Position numbers and translations under genes: made by a program
Notes under the pieces: model-generated
The model's input: only the letters and a program-made list of their open reading frames with translations
Database searches by the model: none
What the model was told of the DNA's origin: nothing
Shown: one piece after another, positions 26,627 through 35,961 of the stretch
How the letters are laid out: every line of letters starts with the position of its first letter
Numbering within the stretch: position 1 is the first letter of the stretch
Assembly: GCF_000013625.1 (NCBI RefSeq)
Contig: NC_009659.1
Location: 868,001 to 932,000 of the forward strand
DNA length: 64,000 nt
Reading direction: 5' to 3'
Origin: Janthinobacterium sp. Marseille
GTDB lineage: Bacteria > Pseudomonadota > Gammaproteobacteria > Burkholderiales > Burkholderiaceae_D

Positions 26627-28513
26627 ATGTCACGTCGATTACCCATCATCCTTCCTTCTGCCGGCTTGAGCCGCAGGCGGTTTGTGCAGGGCCTGGCTGC
26701 GGGTGGGGTGTTGGCCAGCCTGTCGGTACCGGTCCTGAGTGCCGTGGCACGTGGGGAACAAGTGAGTCGCGGCGCAGCGCCGGTCCTGCGTGGCAACGAA
26801 TTCGACCTGGTGGTGGAAGAGTTGCCGGTCAACTTCACCGGCAAGCCGGGACTGGCCGCGACCATCAACGGCTCGCTGCCGGCACCCACGCTGCGCTGGC
26901 GCGAAGGCGAGACCGTCACCATCCGGGTGCACAATAAACTGAAAGAAAGCACGTCGATACACTGGCACGGCATTATCCTGCCGTATCAAATGGATGGCGT
27001 GCCTGGCATCAGCTTTGCCGGTATCCCGGCAGGCACCACCTTCACTTATCGCTTTAAAGTTCAGCAAAGCGGCACTTACTGGTATCACTCGCATTCCGGC
27101 ATGCAGGAACTGACCGGCATGTATGGCGCCATCATCATCGATCCTGCAGGCCCCGAGACCATTCGTGCCGACCGCGATCATGTGGTGCTGCTGTCCGACT
27201 GGACTGATGAAGACCCGATGCGTGTCTTCGCCAAACTGAAGTCGCAGGGCGACTATTACAACTACAACCAGCCTACCGTCGTGGATTTCTTCCGCGATGC
27301 CGCCCGCGATGGATTCGGTGCAGCTTTCGACAAACGCAAGATGTGGAACGAGATGCGCATGAGTCCGACCGACCTGGCGGATCTGTCATCGAAGACCTTG
27401 ACTTACCTTACCAACGGCATCACGCCTGCCGGTAACTGGACCGGCTTGTTCCGTCCGGGCGAGCGCGTGCGTTTGCGCATGATCAACGGCACCGGCAATA
27501 CCTTTTATGACGTGCGCATACCCGGCCTTAAATTGAAGGTGGTGCATGTCGATGGGCTCGACGTCGAGCCGGTGACGGTCGATGAATTCCGTTTCGGCCC
27601 AGGCGAAACCATAGACGTCATGGTGGAACCGAAGGATGAGGTTTACACGCTGTTTGCACAGGCTATGGACAGGACCGGCTTCGCACGCGGCACGCTGGCA
27701 GTGCGTGAAGGTTTGCAGGCACCAGTCCCGGCGTTGGACAAGGCTGAATGGCTGACGATGCGCGACATGATGGGTGATATGCAGCATGGTGCCGGCGGCC
27801 ATGGTGGCATGAACCACGGCGGGATGGCGGGTATGGACCATGGCGGCATGGCGAACATGGGCGGAATGAATATGGATCACAGTGCGATGTCCGGCATGGA
27901 TCACAGCGGTATGACGGGCATGGATGGCATGAGCATGATGGATGGTGATTCCATGTCCGGCATGTCGGGGCTGGCGGTACCGTCCAAGACTGCACGACAT
28001 GCACGTACCGAGTATGGCGCGAGCACAGATATGCGTGTGGATATGGCGCGCACCAATCTGGATGATCCGGGCATAGGCTTGCGCAACAACGGTCGTCGGG
28101 TGTTGACACTGGCTGACTTGCATACACCGTCAGGTCCGATGGACAGCCGTGGGCCGGGGCGCGAAGTAGAGCTGCACCTGACCGGCAATATGGAACGCTA
28201 CAGCTGGTCCATAGACGGCCTCGAATTTGGCAATTCCACGCCTATCCATTTTCGTTATGGCGAACGCCTGCGCGTCATCCTGCATAACGACACCATGATG
28301 ACCCATCCGATGCATTTGCATGGCATGTGGAGTGAGCTGGAAAGTCCGGAAGGTGAGTTCCTCGTGCGTCGTCACACCTTGCCGGTACAACCGGCACAAC
28401 GTATCAGCTTCCTGGTGACAGCTGATGCGCTCGGACGCTGGGCCTGGCATTGCCACCTGATGTTCCATATGGACGCGGGCATGTTCCGCGAGGTCGTGGT
28501 GTCTGAAAGATGA
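26627..28513 (+). CDS. copA: CopA-type multicopper oxidase, copper resistance
   Basis: The 628-residue periplasmic protein has a twin-arginine signal (LSRRRFVQGLAAGGVLASL). All four copper-binding blocks are visible: HWHGIILPYQMDGVPG, TYWYHSHSGMQ, HPMHLHGMW and AWHCHLMFHMDAGMFREV. A Met/His/Gly-rich segment with repeated HGGM, HSAM and HSGM units (about residues 385-445) is the extra copper-binding region of CopA/PcoA. It heads copABCD and follows a standard-looking promoter region containing the cop box. Confidence 0.95.
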   Translation: MSRRLPIILPSAGLSRRRFVQGLAAGGVLASLSVPVLSAVARGEQVSRGAAPVLRGNEFDLVVEELPVNFTGKPGLAATINGSLPAPTLRWREGETVTIRVHNKLKESTSIHWHGIILPYQMDGVPGISFAGIPAGTTFTYRFKVQQSGTYWYHSHSGMQELTGMYGAIIIDPAGPETIRADRDHVVLLSDWTDEDPMRVFAKLKSQGDYYNYNQPTVVDFFRDAARDGFGAAFDKRKMWNEMRMSPTDLADLSSKTLTYLTNGITPAGNWTGLFRPGERVRLRMINGTGNTFYDVRIPGLKLKVVHVDGLDVEPVTVDEFRFGPGETIDVMVEPKDEVYTLFAQAMDRTGFARGTLAVREGLQAPVPALDKAEWLTMRDMMGDMQHGAGGHGGMNHGGMAGMDHGGMANMGGMNMDHSAMSGMDHSGMTGMDGMSMMDGDSMSGMSGLAVPSKTARHARTEYGASTDMRVDMARTNLDDPGIGLRNNGRRVLTLADLHTPSGPMDSRGPGREVELHLTGNMERYSWSIDGLEFGNSTPIHFRYGERLRVILHNDTMMTHPMHLHGMWSELESPEGEFLVRRHTLPVQPAQRISFLVTADALGRWAWHCHLMFHMDAGMFREVVVSER

Positions 28514-28524
28514 TGGGGAAACAA

Positions 28525-29520
28525 ATGATATTCAGAGTAAAAAATCTTCAGGCCATGGCGGTAGTCTGCGCGTCTTTCGTGAGTGTTGCCGTATATGCGC
28601 AGACGGTAGACCCGCACGCCGGTCATGGTGCGATGCAAATGGATGCCGTTGATCCGCATGCCGGACACGATATGGGTGCGAAACCGGAGGCAGCCGATCC
28701 GCACGCAGGTCACAACATGTCCGGTAGTGCAACTCCCGAAGCTGCGATGGATCATGGCTCCATGCAGATGCAGGGTGGTTCGGCCCCGGCGGATGCGCGT
28801 GATCCGCATGCCTATTCCGACGGGATCAAGCTGGGCGAAGGCGATTACATGGTGCCCGGTGTCCATCGCCTGATGCTGGCAGATGAACATACATTTGCAT
28901 CGATACGCGGCGAACAGCTTGAGCGCAGGTTTAACGACGGTGGCAATGACTCAACCGCATACAGCTTGCAAGGCTGGTATGGCACCACTTACAACCGTTT
29001 TGTCATCAAGGCTGAAGGCGATGCGGAAAAACGCCGGATCCAGGAATCGCGCACCGAATTATTGTGGAGCCGCGCGATTGCATCGTACTGGGATGTACAG
29101 GCGGGTGTGCGCCTGGATTCCAGTCGTGAAGGCCCGGACCGTCAATGGGCCGCATTTGGTATCCAGGGACTTGCGCCTTACTGGTTTGAAGTGGATGCGA
29201 CAGCCTATGTGGGAAGTGGCGGACGTACCGCACTTCGACTCGAAGCCAGTTACGAGCTCTTGATTACACAAAAACTGATACTCGAACCAAAGATGGAGCT
29301 GCAGGCATTTGGCAAACGTGATCCGGCACTCAGGCTCGGCAGTGGCTTGGCGGAAGCGTCTGCGGGCCTGCGCCTGCGCTACGAATTTACGCGTCAATTT
29401 GCACCTTATATAGGCGTCGAGCGTGCCGGCAGTTTTGGCGAGACAGCTGACTTCGTTCGTGCGGATGGCGGCAAGCCAATCAAGACACGCGTCGTTGCCG
29501 GTTTGCGTTTCTGGTTCTAG
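28525..29520 (+). CDS. copB: CopB-type outer-membrane copper resistance protein
   Basis: The protein of about 331 residues has a signal peptide ending AVYAQ, an N-terminal copper-binding region with three DPHAGH repeats and MQM motifs, and a C-terminal beta-barrel ending in VVAGLRFWF. The start at 28525 has GGGGA five bases upstream and gives a normal signal peptide. An alternative ATG at 28510 overlaps the copA stop. Confidence 0.92.
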   Translation: MIFRVKNLQAMAVVCASFVSVAVYAQTVDPHAGHGAMQMDAVDPHAGHDMGAKPEAADPHAGHNMSGSATPEAAMDHGSMQMQGGSAPADARDPHAYSDGIKLGEGDYMVPGVHRLMLADEHTFASIRGEQLERRFNDGGNDSTAYSLQGWYGTTYNRFVIKAEGDAEKRRIQESRTELLWSRAIASYWDVQAGVRLDSSREGPDRQWAAFGIQGLAPYWFEVDATAYVGSGGRTALRLEASYELLITQKLILEPKMELQAFGKRDPALRLGSGLAEASAGLRLRYEFTRQFAPYIGVERAGSFGETADFVRADGGKPIKTRVVAGLRFWF

Positions 29521-29602
29521 GCAATTGAATGGATGCCGATGCAGGGCATACAACGAAATTTTTAAGCCTTGATATATCAATTACCAAAAGAAAGGAATCC
29601 TT

Positions 29603-29989
29603 ATGTCTCTCCGTCATTTTTCTTCCAGAGCCGTCTTCGTTGCTGCAGCGATGTTTGTTGCGGCATCCGCCTTTGCCCATCCTGAACTGGTTTCCTCTAC
29701 CCCGGGTGACAAGTCCGAAGGTGCTGCACCTACCACGATAGAACTGAAATTCACGGAAACGCTGAACAAGAAGTTCTCCGGTGCGACACTCATCATGACG
29801 GAAATGCCGGGTATGGCGAATCACGGTTCCATGAAAATGGGAGCCAGTGTATCCGGCGGCAGCGATGACAAGACCATGGTGATTACACCGGCAAAGCCTT
29901 TGGTGGCCGGTAGCTATCGTGTCGAATGGCGCGCGGTTTCATCGGACACACATCCGGTGAAAGGCAGCATCTCCTTCGAGGTGAAATAA
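29603..29989 (+). CDS. copC: CopC periplasmic copper chaperone
   Basis: The 128-residue protein has a signal peptide ending ASAFA, so the mature protein begins with HPELVSSTPGD, where the first histidine is a copper ligand in CopC. The methionine-rich loop TEMPGMANHGSMKMG and the C-terminal DTHPVKGSISFEVK are further family features. It lies three bases before copD and has AAAGGAA upstream. Confidence 0.94.
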   Translation: MSLRHFSSRAVFVAAAMFVAASAFAHPELVSSTPGDKSEGAAPTTIELKFTETLNKKFSGATLIMTEMPGMANHGSMKMGASVSGGSDDKTMVITPAKPLVAGSYRVEWRAVSSDTHPVKGSISFEVK

Positions 29990-29992
29990 GCC

Positions 29993-30925
29993 ATGGCTGA
30001 CGACGGACTCAATATCGCATTGCGATTTGGTCTTTACGTCAGCATGGCGTCATTGTTTGGCGTCGCCGTATTCGGACTTTATGCACTCCGGCTTACGGTG
30101 AAGTTTGCTTACTTTGACAGGGCCTACGTCCGTTTCACAGCGGCGGCGGCTGTCCTCAGCCTGCTACTGTCTATCGCTTCCATGTTGGTGATGGCCAGGG
30201 CGATGTCAGGGGCCGAGAGTTACAGTGAATTGACTATCCATATCCTCGGTATGGTCGTGACCGACACTGGTATGGGTTTGGCATGGGCGCTGCGGATCGT
30301 GGCCTTGCTTGCATGTGTCATCGTTGTGGCCAGCTCAGGTGCGCGATTCCATTATGGCTTGCTGGCTGCATTTTCGGCACTGGCGCTGGCGACACTCGCC
30401 TGGTCCGGCCATGCCGCAATGAACGACGGCGTAAAAGGGATGATCCACCTGGTTTCAGATATCGCGCATTTGCTTGCTGCAGGTGCCTGGGTCGGCGCGC
30501 TGTTTTCTTTTGTGATGCTGGCGGTGATGAAGCCCAAGTTCTATCCGGACGCGCCGGAAGTGCTGAGCAAGACTTCAAACGGGTTTGGCCGGCTCGGGAC
30601 AGTGATCGTGGCGACCCTGATGACAACCGGCATAGCGAACTATCTATTGATCATAGGGCCGTCGATCAAAGGCTTGATCACCACGCAGTACGGCATGTTG
30701 CTGTCTGTGAAGCTGGCCTTGTTCCTGGGCATGTTAGCCCTCGCGACAGCAAACCGCTTTTTCCTCGGGCCTCGCGTGGAACTGGCCTTGCAAGCCGGTA
30801 ATCAGCTCGAAGCGGTCAGCTTGTTGCGCAGAAGCATGCTGACGGAAACGGCACTGGTCGTGCTCGTGATTGCCTGCGTCGCATGGCTGGGTGTGTTGGC
30901 ACCGACAGTGCGCGGCGCTGGCTGA
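29993..30925 (+). CDS. copD: CopD inner-membrane copper transport protein
   Basis: This 310-residue protein has about eight hydrophobic helices and the CopD region SGHAAMNDGVKGMIHLVSDIAHLLAAGAWVGALFSFV. It works with CopC to move copper across the inner membrane. It is the last core gene before the transposon: a hairpin (ATCCGGG and CCCGGAT, 30942-30962) follows without a T-tract, then the repeat ladder of the island. Confidence 0.93.
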   Translation: MADDGLNIALRFGLYVSMASLFGVAVFGLYALRLTVKFAYFDRAYVRFTAAAAVLSLLLSIASMLVMARAMSGAESYSELTIHILGMVVTDTGMGLAWALRIVALLACVIVVASSGARFHYGLLAAFSALALATLAWSGHAAMNDGVKGMIHLVSDIAHLLAAGAWVGALFSFVMLAVMKPKFYPDAPEVLSKTSNGFGRLGTVIVATLMTTGIANYLLIIGPSIKGLITTQYGMLLSVKLALFLGMLALATANRFFLGPRVELALQAGNQLEAVSLLRRSMLTETALVVLVIACVAWLGVLAPTVRGAG

Positions 30926-31126
30926 TTTCCATCTTCCCATAATCCGGGTACCCCGCCCGGATCTCACTTCCTGAAATGAGCAAACGGTAGTTCTCCTCTA
31001 CCGATGTCCGCTCATGCACTTATTTCCCCCTCCTCAATAAAATTATTAAATGTGCAATATTTGTCTTGGAACGGCGCTTATAAGCGTGTAGCCGGGCCGA
31101 TTCAAAGCAGTGACAGCTCGTAACGT

Positions 31127-31258
31127 GACTCAGAACATGAGACTCTAAATTCGTCAAAACAAGCACTTAACTGATAACTAGTCGTGGAAGATGAGACGAT
31201 TTGACATGGAAAATGAGATTTTTTGTCATATCGCCAAATAAAGTGGGATTTTCTGAAT
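31127..31258 (+). repeat. Left-end ladder of TnsB-type repeats
   Basis: Four degenerate 26-bp units lie at 31127, 31181, 31203 and 31233. The best unit (31203-31228) has the core GAAAATGAGATTTTTTG, and the last reads AAAGTGGGATTTTCTG. The second and third units overlap by four bases. The same family occurs on the other strand at 49224-49328, so these look like transposase-binding sites at a transposon end. Confidence 0.7.
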
Positions 31259-31335
31259 CGCTACCTATTTTTATATTTTTGATTCGTTGAAATAAAACAT
31301 TAAGGCGACTGCTATCGGCCAAAAGCTGACATGTG

Positions 31336-31964
31336 TGTTGATTTGCACCGAAAACTGACCCACGTATAGACCACAATCCTACTTCCCAAAGTGAGTGGGG
31401 AGATTGGAGTGATCGACGTGGCATTACTTGGAATTATTCGACGCTGGCACCTACGTGACTAGGTTTCATTGAGAGAGATATCCAGACGTTTAGGGATATC
31501 TAGAAATACCGTCAGACGCTACTTAAGGGCTGAATCAGTAGAGCCCTCGTACGCCAGCAGGCGATCCAGCACATCTCTAGACACCTATGCGCTAAAACTC
31601 TCTATCTGGTTAAAGATCGAGGCAGCGAAGTCGCGCAAACAAAAAAGGTCGTTGAAACAGATGCACATCGATCTGTGTGCACTGGGCTATGAAGGGTCTT
31701 ACGATCGCGTAGCTGCCTTTGCTAGGCAGTGGAAAGTGGATCAGTTCGAGAGAGGCAATTCAGCAAGCAAATCTACAACGTGAACTATGTATGAAAGATT
31801 CTGGATCAATTTGCATGTTGGTCCAGCGAATCTACTGTTTAGTTGGACATACTTTATCTGTCAGTTCGAACACTTTGATGACCACGTATGCAAATCTAAA
31901 CTCTGGAAACCTTTGTACGATAAATACATGAGATATATATAACTTTTTTGCATGCAATTCAACA
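31336..31964 (+). mobile_element. IS21-family remnant, copy 1
   Basis: The left end TGTTGATTTGCACCGAAAAC matches the left end of copy 2 (34915), and CAATTCAACA at 31955-31964 matches the outer right end of copy 2. Between them only a 5' istA fragment with a nonsense codon remains. The right end stops one base before the stop codon of the STAND gene. The right boundary rests on ten matching bases only. Confidence 0.65.
31409..31783 (+). pseudogene. istA fragment with an in-frame stop
   Basis: Translation from the GTG at 31409 gives MIDVALLGIIRRWHLRD and then a TAG at 31460, where copy 2 has CAG. The reading continues with the IstA helix-turn-helix REISRRLGISRNTVRRYLRAES and ends near KVDQFERGNSASKST, about 125 codons in all. 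The catalytic domain is missing. The gene is dead by both nonsense mutation and truncation. Confidence 0.85.
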
Positions 31965-31965
31965 C

Positions 31966-34782
31966 CTATGTTTTTTCTCCGAGTGACTCTACATTCCGGA
32001 CAATTCGGTCTAACGAAAGGAAAGTCATATTTTTGGAATCTATTGCAGACGTGACTTCTGATGAAGGTCCATACTTACGCAAGCTTCCGACCATGTCCTG
32101 TATTATTTTTATAGCCTCAACTCTTCCGTATAGTTTTTTTCTCTTTTTTGCGACGTCTTTTAAGAAGTGTGATAAGTCTTTGTTTCCATCATTGTTGGAT
32201 TTGTTTTTGGTAAGAATATTTGAAATTGAATAGCATGCCGCTTCAGCTTTTGTAAAAATAGGATCTGCAAAAGAGATATGCAACCGATCACAACACGTTG
32301 ACAGACCGTTAAGATACATTTTTGCATTTTCAACTGTAATCGATGAATTTTCTGATTCATCACTTAGGGCGTAACTGGCAAGTATTGCGTTTTCCAGTCT
32401 GTGATCCTGTATTCCTTCGCTGACTCCCCATTCAAAGTAAAATCCACGGTGGAAGGGTGGCTGATCGAAGTTTCTAAAGAGTTTTATTGCTTCGGCAGCA
32501 TTACCTTCCTTTCTATAGAAGGATGCCAATTTCGTTAGCAGATAGAAATTTGAAGAATCCTCTTCGTACAGGCTTTTAGTAATATCGATCGCCAATCTTG
32601 ATTTGCCAGAAGAAAATAATTGTTCAGCCATTTCATATTGCCAAAATGCGAGATTAATTACGTTTTCGAATTTTGCTCTGCGAGTTTCGGATAAAGCGAG
32701 ATCAAGGAAATATTGAGAGATATCTTCATTAAAGTTAGTTTCCAAAACTTCCACTAACGCTATCGCAATGTACTTGTGGCGAGTAAAGATATTGGTGGAG
32801 GTGCTTGTAGCTGCAGCTTCTTTTCCCAATTGTCTGATTACTTCACTTTGCAGTTTTGGAACACTCATTTCCAACAAAAATGCTAAGGCTGCGAAACTTA
32901 ATTTATCAAATCCTTCTGCGTGCATGGCTGCGATATAACCAAGCACGTCTTTAAGCGATTTCCCGCAATCAAGCTCCACTGATGCAAGTCTTTGTAGCAT
33001 TGACTCCGCGTGTTGTAGCAGGTCATTTCCATGACGAGAGACCAACAGAGCACCGAAGAAGGCATCGGCATTTCCTTTGGCCTCTTTTCTTGCGTGATGA
33101 CGTAGTTTATCCGCTCGCTCACCTGGAGGAAGAGCGGCGAGTTCTTCTCCTAATCCACGAGCCCCGAACTCTGCCCAAGCTTGGACGATTTTCTCCGCAT
33201 CCGGCCTACTTAAATCTTTGAGCACTATCTCTTTGAATTTTGAGCGGAAGCTCCACTCAAGTTGACTAGCACCTGATGATCGCCAGTCAGAATCCCTGCT
33301 TGCGAATAAAAAATCAATTCTTCCTTCGTATCCTGAGAAACCGGATTCGATAAAGCGTAAAACATCTTTCGCAATTTGATCGGCCTCATCTATTACTACT
33401 AACCAGTTGTTATGAGACTTAAATGATTCAAGCAGCTCTTCCCCATCAAATAAACGAGTGTGATTGGTTCTGTAAATAATTTTTTTGTTCGGGTCATTTT
33501 GCAGTATTTCCAAGCTCGCTTGAAACAATGCTGTCGTTTTTCCTTCGCATCCAGCTGCAAGTAAAACGCAAACGAGAGGCATAGTGGTTTCACTTCTATA
33601 ATTGCCAGATAATTTCCCTACAATTTCACGTCTTGGTATTGATGTTGAAAGAGCAGTTGCCCATGTTGGAGTTGCACCATCAAAATAAGCAATGCAATCT
33701 TCAATACTAAGTTTTTTGGTATGCCGTTCTAGAACATTTAGGTCTTTTATATCCCATCCCACCAAAGATTCGATTTTAGCTTTTGTTTTTTTGTTAATGA
33801 CATTTCTCGTCTTTGGTGCATCGAAAGTCCACCAGTCTGACAAGCGACTATCTTCGTGAAATCGGGTGCCATCTAAAGTCCAACATTGATTATCAAAACT
33901 CCAGTGATATGGCTGTAATGAAATGCTCTCTGCATCACCATCGAAGCGCCCCCACATAAATCCATTTTTCCATTTTCCACCTTCTGGGCACTGCCATGCA
34001 GCGCCTGCTTGGATGGCACAGAATTCACTAGGACCGTTGGTCAAACTAGAAAACCCTTCTGCATGCATATGACCATGCAGATAAATTGCTTTATGCTGTG
34101 CCAATACCGCTTGTACAGCTGATCTATGAGCTGGATGCAACCAGTCTAATGGATGATGACCAAGTACAATTTTGACTGAAGAGTTTTTTAAAGACGCCAA
34201 GGCATCGCGTACCAGCGGCAAGCCTGGTGTAAGCGATTCTTTATCTCTATCGCCATCGCACAACCACGCGGTATTTATTCCGACAATCCCGACAGTTTTT
34301 TGACTAACTGTTCGCTCTATTGCGAATGTGCCAGTTTCAAAAGAAAAATCAACTGCGTTGCCAGTAGGTATGTCATCACAGAAATTTTTGAATCTTTCAA
34401 CAAGCATGTTCCTGCCGTTTAACGATTCTTGGGTTGGATAAAAATGAGGCGAATCAGGCCGACCAAATTTTTCTTTGCTAAACCCATCGTTTTTGTTTCT
34501 ATCTAAATCATGATTTCCTGGAACGATAAATATGTTGTCGAGATAGTTTTCCCCAAACAAATCAACCAAGGGGGAAATTATTAAATTTTTAAATTTTTCG
34601 TATTCAGACTTTTTTCCTGAGTTAGCGACGTCCCCAGTAATGAAGACGAAATCTGGTTTTTGACCTTGTTGTACTTTTTCGGAAAGATGTTCGATCAACT
34701 TTGTTGAAGAATATTTTTGCTCGTAGTCTTGCTTGCCAAAATGAAAATCCGATAAATGTAACCAGTTAAATTTTTCAGACAT
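31966..34782 (-). CDS. Metallophosphoesterase-STAND NTPase, probable defence protein
   Basis: This 938-residue protein joins three parts. Residues 1-320 are a calcineurin-like metallophosphoesterase with DFHFG, GDVANSG, GNHD, GHHP and GHMH. Residues 400-600 are a P-loop NTPase with Walker A AGCEGKTTA (409-417), Walker B WLVVIDEAD (460-468) and ASRDSDWR (494-501). Residues 640-938 are helical and repeat-like (TPR type). The architecture (enzyme effector, STAND NTPase, sensor repeats) is that of bacterial conflict or antiphage proteins. The phosphoesterase may cleave nucleic acid or a nucleotide once triggered. It is flanked by IS21 remnants, and its base composition is AT-rich. No partner gene is needed for this layout. 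Confidence 0.8.
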   Translation of the reverse strand: MSEKFNWLHLSDFHFGKQDYEQKYSSTKLIEHLSEKVQQGQKPDFVFITGDVANSGKKSEYEKFKNLIISPLVDLFGENYLDNIFIVPGNHDLDRNKNDGFSKEKFGRPDSPHFYPTQESLNGRNMLVERFKNFCDDIPTGNAVDFSFETGTFAIERTVSQKTVGIVGINTAWLCDGDRDKESLTPGLPLVRDALASLKNSSVKIVLGHHPLDWLHPAHRSAVQAVLAQHKAIYLHGHMHAEGFSSLTNGPSEFCAIQAGAAWQCPEGGKWKNGFMWGRFDGDAESISLQPYHWSFDNQCWTLDGTRFHEDSRLSDWWTFDAPKTRNVINKKTKAKIESLVGWDIKDLNVLERHTKKLSIEDCIAYFDGATPTWATALSTSIPRREIVGKLSGNYRSETTMPLVCVLLAAGCEGKTTALFQASLEILQNDPNKKIIYRTNHTRLFDGEELLESFKSHNNWLVVIDEADQIAKDVLRFIESGFSGYEGRIDFLFASRDSDWRSSGASQLEWSFRSKFKEIVLKDLSRPDAEKIVQAWAEFGARGLGEELAALPPGERADKLRHHARKEAKGNADAFFGALLVSRHGNDLLQHAESMLQRLASVELDCGKSLKDVLGYIAAMHAEGFDKLSFAALAFLLEMSVPKLQSEVIRQLGKEAAATSTSTNIFTRHKYIAIALVEVLETNFNEDISQYFLDLALSETRRAKFENVINLAFWQYEMAEQLFSSGKSRLAIDITKSLYEEDSSNFYLLTKLASFYRKEGNAAEAIKLFRNFDQPPFHRGFYFEWGVSEGIQDHRLENAILASYALSDESENSSITVENAKMYLNGLSTCCDRLHISFADPIFTKAEAACYSISNILTKNKSNNDGNKDLSHFLKDVAKKRKKLYGRVEAIKIIQDMVGSLRKYGPSSEVTSAIDSKNMTFLSLDRIVRNVESLGEKT

Positions 34783-34914
34783 ATTTATTCTTTATTCAGT
34801 CGTTTTATGCGAACAACAGCGTGGTTCAGATAGTAGGCAAGAATGAGGTTAACTTAGATTGAATGTTATAAGGCAACTTTTTAGGTGCAAGCTTACCAGA
34901 ACCGAATAGTCGAC

Positions 34915-35881
34915 TGTTGATTTGCATCGAAAACTGACCCACTTAGCCGCATAATTTGCATCCAAAACTGACCCACGTTTAGAACACAATCCTACTTACC
35001 AAAGTGAGTGGGAGATTGGAGTGATCGACGTGGCATTACTTGGAATTATTCGACGCTGGCACCTTCGTGACCAGGTCTCTTTGAGGGAAATATCCAAACG
35101 ATTGGGTATCTCTCGAAATACCGTCAGGCGTTATCTACGCTCTGAAACTGTCGAGCCAGCCTATGCTGATCGACGTTCCCCGACTTCTCTCGACAAATAT
35201 GCGTTCAAGCTTTCGGCCTGGTTAAAGACCGGGGCAACAAAGTCACGCAAGCAACGACGGACTTTGAAACAGATGCATATCGATCTATGTGCATTGGGAT
35301 TTGAAGGGTCGTATGACCGGGTCGCAGCCTTCGCCAGACAGTGGAAGGTGGATCAGTTAGAGAGGGTCAATTCTGCGAGCAAATCAACACACAAGCGATC
35401 GAACATCACCAGTGCAGGGTTCGCTATTTCTCTACAGTTGAGTTGGTTAACATGTTGGAGCTGGAGAAGCAACAAGGCAAAGCTGGCCAACTTGCAATGC
35501 GTCTGCTTTATACCGACCTTGTGATTCTGGATGAGCTTGGCTACCTTCCATTTAGTCAGATAGGTGGATCACTTTTGTTTCATTTGATCAGCAAACTGTA
35601 TGAACGAACAAGTCTGATCATTACCACGAACCTTGGATTCTCTGAGTGGGGATCTGTGTTTGGAGATGCGAAAATGACGACAGCACTACTTGATCGACTG
35701 ACTCATCACTGCCATATTATTGAAACCGGAAACGACAGCTATCGCTTCAAGAATAGTTCAACTCAAGTAAATCAAAAGGAGATAGTGACCAGACTAACTA
35801 CGAGCTAACCTTAAAATTATATCAATAGAGTGGGTCAGAATTCGATGCAAAAGTCGGGTCAGCATTCGACGCAATTCAACA
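34915..35881 (+). mobile_element. IS21-family deletion derivative, copy 2
   Basis: The left end has two terminal repeats (TGTTGATTTGCATCGAAAAC at 34915 and TTTGCATCCAAAACTGACCC at 34954). The right end has two inverted copies (GTGGGTCAGAATTCGATGCA near 35830 and CAGCATTCGACGCAATTCAA near 35860). Such multiple terminal repeats are typical of IS21-family elements. At about 967 bp it is much shorter than a complete element of 2-2.5 kb because istA is joined to the end of istB. Confidence 0.85.
35021..35808 (+). pseudogene. istA-istB deletion remnant
   Basis: The 5' part (GTG at 35021) encodes about 120 residues of IstA with its helix-turn-helix. From about 35385 the reading continues in another frame as the C-terminal half of the IstB ATPase: [22 protein letters not shown], Walker [19 protein letters not shown], and [45 protein letters not shown]. 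The IstA catalytic domain and IstB Walker A are deleted. The breakpoint lies by AGCAAATCAACA, which is also where copy 1 diverges. Confidence 0.88.
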
Positions 35882-35913
35882 TCGATTAATTTAAAAATTG
35901 CTTGAATAGGGTG

Positions 35914-35955
35914 GGGCGAATTTGATGAAAAATAGGGCGACATTTCATACAATTA
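35914..35955 (+). repeat. Degenerate second IS21 right end
   Basis: GGGGCGAATTTGATGAAAAA and GGGCGACATTTCATACAATT parallel the two right-end repeats of copy 2 just upstream, but with many substitutions. It may be the relic of an older, nested IS21 insertion between copy 2 and the retron. Confidence 0.45.
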
Positions 35956-35961
35956 AAAAAA

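Noticed and set aside
31127-31258. Repeat ladder as a CRISPR array
   Set aside because: Units are degenerate, partly overlapping and unevenly spaced, with no spacers and no cas genes. Matching inverted copies at 49.3 kb fit a transposon end.
34915-35881. An active IS21 element
   Set aside because: The catalytic part of istA and the Walker A half of istB are deleted and the remaining frames are out of register.
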